Shown here: positions 5,769-5,877 of the stretch, piece after piece | Position numbering within the stretch: position 1 is the stretch's first letter | How the letters are laid out: each line of letters begins with the position of its first letter | NCBI GenBank assembly: GCA_900545905.1 | Contig: URBA01000101.1 | Coordinates: 1 to 5,877, forward strand | Source of the DNA: an uncultured Collinsella sp. | GTDB lineage: Bacteria > Actinomycetota > Coriobacteriia > Coriobacteriales > Coriobacteriaceae | Length of the DNA: 5,877 bases | Direction of reading: 5' to 3' | Made by a program: the position numbers and the translations under genes | The notes under the pieces: generated by a model | Seen by the model: the letters and a program-made list of their open reading frames with translations, nothing else | Told to the model about the DNA's origin: nothing | Database searches by the model: none

Positions 5769-5798
5769 CGCTGCTACTAAAAAGGTAACAGTACTCAT
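5712..5798 (-). CDS. Possible 28-residue small protein starting MSTVTFLVAAIWGIF
   Basis: On the minus strand an ATG inside the right repeat arm (5798-5796) opens a 28-codon frame ending at TAA (5714-5712), just before the shared terminator. Residues 5-15 are hydrophobic (TFLVAAIWGIF), followed by a polar tail, DACRHDDQLHELT, which is what a tiny single-span membrane peptide would look like. There is no Shine-Dalgarno sequence upstream, so translation would have to be leaderless or weak. The start codon and first three codons after it are identical to those of the plus-strand micro-ORF in the left arm. It could equally be chance within a DNA repeat. Confidence 0.3.
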   Translation of the reverse strand: MSTVTFLVAAIWGIFDACRHDDQLHELT

Positions 5799-5820
5799 AT
5801 TTGATGTTTTTTGACCACAG
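5785..5820 (-). repeat. Right arm of the 36 bp inverted repeat
   Basis: Inverted copy of 5587-5622; the perfect core lies at 5787-5803. Read on the minus strand it carries TGGTCA where the left arm has TGGACA, and the same TACTGT 18 bases on. It ends only 8 bases before the adapter, so whether a larger repeat continues outward cannot be seen. Confidence 0.85.
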
Positions 5821-5828
5821 CTATTTGC

Positions 5829-5877
5829 CTGTCTCTTATACACATCTCCGAGCCCACGAGACTACGCTGCATCTCGT
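5829..5877 (-). other. Synthetic sequencing adapter (Nextera-type, i7 side), right end
   Basis: Reverse complement of the left-end adapter. The mosaic end and read-2 adapter occupy 5829-5862, the index TACGCTGC is at 5863-5870 (the same index as at the left), and the start of the P7 sequence ATCTCGT is at 5871-5877. Genuine insert ends at 5828. Confidence 0.98.

Noticed and set aside
1..5877. Long terminal inverted repeats suggesting a complete transposon
   Set aside because: They are the sequencing adapter and index in both orientations, not genomic DNA, and no transposase lies between them.

Overview
The insert (about 45-5828) is GC-rich, gene-dense bacterial chromosome. Codon use, protein style, and the mix of Shine-Dalgarno and apparently leaderless starts suggest an actinobacterial gut commensal of the Coriobacteriia, most likely Collinsella-like. 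That placement is from memory of the families, not a search. Both extreme ends are synthetic: the same indexed Nextera-type adapter sits in opposite orientation at 1-44 and 5829-5877. The window is therefore one tagmented fragment read end to end, and its edges are not biological.

Layout. At 45-157 (minus) is the 5' end of an unrecognised gene, cut off by the adapter. After a roughly 200 bp divergent gap comes a probable three-gene plus-strand operon: a 79-residue two-helix membrane protein (358-597), a calcineurin-like metallophosphoesterase (638-1276), and a second, different metallophosphoesterase (1273-1998) that overlaps the first by ATGA. Only 15 bp away, the glutamyl-Q tRNA(Asp) synthetase gene gluQ ends convergently (2014-3015, minus).

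The divergent spacer 3016-3528 holds a good -10 box placed for a leaderless gluQ message, three inverted repeats, and a short REP-like array built on TGCCGGC and AAGGA..GTCCC words. Next is a DUF2207 membrane protein (3529-5475) with a signal peptide, three further membrane segments and a glycine-rich tail, followed by its own terminator.

The last 350 bp carry the most unusual structure. Two inverted copies of a 36 bp block (30/36 identical, with a perfect 17 bp core) flank a strong, nearly symmetrical terminator. Each arm contains an ATG opening a tiny frame that begins MSTV, and each also fits a -35/-10 pair, so the unit may be a dispersed repeat or a pair of convergent small transcripts.

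The genes do not form one pathway. gluQ is tRNA modification (queuosine glutamylation), the phosphoesterase pair is of unknown substrate, and the DUF2207 protein is an envelope protein of unknown role. No rRNA, tRNA, CRISPR, integrase or transposase gene is visible.
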